DNA from: VBDM01 sp035280025
GTDB taxonomy: Bacteria > Pseudomonadota > Gammaproteobacteria > Burkholderiales > SG8-39
Assembly: GCA_035280025.1 (NCBI GenBank)
Contig: DATEGT010000166.1
Coordinates: 1 to 34,202, forward strand
Direction of reading: 5' to 3'
DNA length: 34,202 nucleotides
Shown: one piece after another, positions 32,630 to 34,202 of the stretch
Layout of the letters: each line of letters starts with the position of its first letter
How positions within the stretch are numbered: position 1 is the first letter of the stretch
The notes under the pieces: generated by a model
Told to the model about the DNA's origin: nothing
The model's database searches: none
Seen by the model: only the letters and a program-made list of their open reading frames with translations
Made by a program: the position numbers and the translations under genes

Positions 32630-34029
32630 ACGCACTGCTCGAACGAATTCGGCGCATCGTGGGTCCCTCCGGCTTGATCCCGGCGGGCGAGGCCGCGCCC
32701 TATGCGACCGATTGGCGCAAGCGCTACACCGGCCTCCCGCTGGCCGTCGTGAAGCCGGCGACGACGGGGGAAGTCGCGCAGGTGGTGAGCGCCTGCGCCG
32801 ATGCGCGCGCGGCGATCGTTCCCCAGGGCGGGAACACCGGGCTATGCGGCGCGGCGACGCCGGACTCGAGCGGCTCGCAGATCGTGCTGAACCTCTCGCG
32901 CATGAACCGCATCCGGGAGATCGATCCGCACAACAACACCATGACGGTGGAAGCGGGCTGCGTCCTCGCCAGCCTGCAGAAGGCCGCCGAGGAGAACGGG
33001 CGCCTGTTTCCGCTCAGCCTCGCTTCGGAGGGAAGCTGCGAAATCGGCGGCAACCTGTCGACGAACGCCGGCGGCACTGCCGTGCTGCGCTACGGCAACA
33101 CCCGCGATCTGGTCCTGGGCCTCGAGGTCGTCCTGCCGTCGGGCGAGATCTGGGACGGCTTGCGCGGCCTGCGCAAGGACAACACGGGCTACGACCTCAA
33201 GCAACTGTTCGTGGGAGCCGAGGGAACGCTGGGGGTGATTACTGCGGCGGTAGTGAAGCTCTTTCCTCTCCCCAGGTCCCGCGCAACCGCGGTTGCGGCC
33301 GTCGAGGACCCGGAACACGCGCTCGATCTGCTGAAGCGGACTCTCGAGTCGTGCGGCGAGCGTCTCACGGGCTTCGAGCTGTTCTCCGATCTGTGCCTCT
33401 CGCTGGTGCTCAAGCACTTCGGAGACGCGACCGCGCCGTTCCCGCGTCGCTTTCCCTACTACGTGCTTGTGGAGCTCTCCGATACTCGCGCGGGCGATGC
33501 GGTCGCAAGGATGGCGGAAGATACCCTGGGCGCGGCTCTGGAGGGAGGAGCCATCCTCGATGCCGCAATCGCCCAGAGCGACACCCAGGCCCGGGCCTTC
33601 TGGAAGCTCAGGGAGTTCATTTCGGAAGCACAGGCCCACGAAGGTCCGAACATCAAGCACGACGTTTCGATCCCGATATCCCAGATCCCCGCATTCATCC
33701 GGGCGACCGACGCCGAAGTGCTGCGCGCCCATCCCGGGGCGCGCATGGTGACCTTCGGTCATGTCGGCGACGGCAACCTCCACTACAACGTTTCCGGGCC
33801 CGACGGGGTCGCACCGGACGTCTTCTCGAAGCAGACCGGGGCGATCAATCGCATCGTGCACGACAGCGTCGGGTGCTTCCGGGGCTCGATAAGCGCCGAG
33901 CACGGCCTGGGACAGTCGAAGCGGGAGGAGATCCGCAGGTACAAATCTCCCCTCGAGCTGGACCTCATGCGCAGGATCAAGAGCGCGCTCGATCCCCACG
34001 GCATCATGAACCCGGGCAAGGTTCTGTGA
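32626..34029 (+). CDS. FAD-linked D-2-hydroxyacid dehydrogenase (GlcD / D2HGDH family)
   Basis: 467 residues. VAO/PCMH-type flavoprotein oxidising D-2-hydroxy acids such as glycolate, D-lactate or D-2-hydroxyglutarate. The FAD-binding domain shows IVPQGGNTGLCGAATPD, VEAGCVL, CEIGGNLSTNAGGTAVLRYG and GLEVVLPSGEIWDG. The C-terminal FAD-oxidase domain has FGHVGDGNLHYNV (metal-binding His) and ISAEHGLGQSKREE, ending GIMNPGKVL. Single-chain with no iron-sulfur extension, so closer to D2HGDH or a stand-alone GlcD than to the glcDEF complex. ATGA overlap with the glycosyltransferase. Confidence 0.92.
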   Translation: MNALLERIRRIVGPSGLIPAGEAAPYATDWRKRYTGLPLAVVKPATTGEVAQVVSACADARAAIVPQGGNTGLCGAATPDSSGSQIVLNLSRMNRIREIDPHNNTMTVEAGCVLASLQKAAEENGRLFPLSLASEGSCEIGGNLSTNAGGTAVLRYGNTRDLVLGLEVVLPSGEIWDGLRGLRKDNTGYDLKQLFVGAEGTLGVITAAVVKLFPLPRSRATAVAAVEDPEHALDLLKRTLESCGERLTGFELFSDLCLSLVLKHFGDATAPFPRRFPYYVLVELSDTRAGDAVARMAEDTLGAALEGGAILDAAIAQSDTQARAFWKLREFISEAQAHEGPNIKHDVSIPISQIPAFIRATDAEVLRAHPGARMVTFGHVGDGNLHYNVSGPDGVAPDVFSKQTGAINRIVHDSVGCFRGSISAEHGLGQSKREEIRRYKSPLELDLMRRIKSALDPHGIMNPGKVL

Positions 34030-34036
34030 CGCGCTG

Positions 34037-34064
34037 TGGACAAGCCGCGCGCCCCTGTTATAGA
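34037..34064 (+). promoter_or_regulatory. Probable sigma-70 promoter ahead of the Trp-rich leader
   Basis: TGGACA at 34037-34042 (five of six of the -35 consensus), a 16-nt spacer and TATAGA at 34059-34064. It begins 8 nt after the dehydrogenase stop, so transcription would start near 34071, about 55 nt before the leader-peptide GTG. Such a leader length fits an attenuated operon. Confidence 0.55.
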
Positions 34065-34124
34065 GTAGCCGCTCTTCAGAAGCCGCAAACCTCGATCGTG
34101 CTCTTCGACAACGCTGGAACTCGG

Positions 34125-34157
34125 GTGCAATGGCGCTGGCGCTGGTGGCGCAGCTAG
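34125..34157 (+). CDS. trpL: Putative trp operon leader peptide, MQWRWRWWRS
   Basis: Ten codons, GTG CAA TGG CGC TGG CGC TGG TGG CGC AGC then TAG, with four Trp codons including a tandem pair. GGAA lies 5 nt before the GTG. A longer version starting at the GTG at 34098 (19 residues) is in frame. The WWRS ending resembles the enteric trp leader ending WWRTS. A promoter stands upstream and a strong hairpin follows 10 nt after the stop. In many betaproteobacteria and pseudomonads rpe lies upstream of trpE, so trpE is expected just past the window. The symbol is an inference from these signs. Confidence 0.65.
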   Translation: MQWRWRWWRS

Positions 34158-34166
34158 CCGGCAGTC

Positions 34167-34198
34167 GTTCGCGCGCCGCAGATGAACGCGGCGCGAAC
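34167..34198 (+). promoter_or_regulatory. Hairpin downstream of leader peptide, probable attenuator element
   Basis: GTTCGCGCGCCGC (34167-34179) pairs with GCGGCGCGAAC (34188-34198) apart from a two-base bulge, closing a loop of about 8 nt. The GCGCC inside the left arm can instead pair with GGCGC within the Trp codons, giving mutually exclusive structures as expected for a 1:2 versus 2:3 switch. The terminator stem (3:4) with its T-run would lie beyond the window and is not seen. Confidence 0.5.
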
Positions 34199-34202
34199 CC
34201 GC

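Noticed and set aside
34130..34202. Open frame beginning ATG GCG CTG at the window end (MALALVAQLAG...)
   Set aside because: It overlaps the Trp-rich leader ORF out of frame, has no separate Shine-Dalgarno, and runs through the hairpin. The leader-peptide reading explains the sequence better, though the frame is open at the edge.

Overview
The window is a stretch of ordinary bacterial chromosome, roughly two-thirds G+C by eye, with almost no non-coding DNA. Gene content and order point to a betaproteobacterium: dusB-fis followed by purH-purD-hemF; amgK-murU divergent from lptD-surA-pdxA-rsmA; miaB-phoH-ybeY-corC-lnt; glyQ-glyS-gmhB-plsC-gloA; and apaG divergent from rpe ahead of what looks like a trp operon leader. 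The short Fis and the ubiquinone hydroxylases fit this placement. I see no integrase, transposase, phage gene, CRISPR array or toxin-antitoxin pair.

Layout. (1) 1-5108, minus strand: dusB-fis-purH-purD-hemF and the first 37 codons of an aldo/keto reductase, joined by 1-4 nt start/stop overlaps. (2) 5202-9327, minus: amgK-murU-pepP-ubiH (peptidoglycan sugar recycling, aminopeptidase P, ubiquinone hydroxylase). (3) 9419-15643, plus: lptD-surA-pdxA-rsmA and an unrecognised 223-residue protein. (4) 15681-25818, minus: a run that starts at a strong promoter and a CAT-anticodon tRNA (probably elongator Met), then a small exported protein, miaB, phoH, ybeY, corC, lnt, glyQ, glyS, gmhB, plsC and gloA. 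(5) 25871-27774, plus: a second UbiH-family hydroxylase and dsbC, converging on mltA (minus). (6) 29064-29204: a 46-codon membrane-protein ORF, convergent with apaG. (7) 29677-34029, plus: rpe, a SEC-C/TPR/GT41 glycosyltransferase and a GlcD-type flavoprotein dehydrogenase. (8) 34030-34202: a promoter, a 10-codon Trp-rich leader peptide (4 Trp codons) and a strong hairpin, cut by the window end.

Themes. Much of the window serves the cell envelope: LPS assembly (lptD, surA, gmhB), lipoprotein acylation (lnt), murein turnover (mltA, amgK, murU), phospholipid synthesis (plsC) and periplasmic disulfide isomerisation (dsbC). The rest is translation and RNA maintenance (dusB, rsmA, miaB, ybeY, glyQS, tRNA), purine, haem, PLP and ubiquinone synthesis. 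Nearly all gene pairs are translationally coupled, with many TTG or GTG starts fixed by these overlaps.

The items most worth a second look are the putative trp attenuator at the right edge, the SEC-C/TPR/GT41 fusion inserted between rpe and that leader, the unrecognised 223-residue protein after rsmA, the unannotated 46-residue membrane ORF, and the low-G+C glyS. I found no clear evidence of a wholly new multi-gene system.
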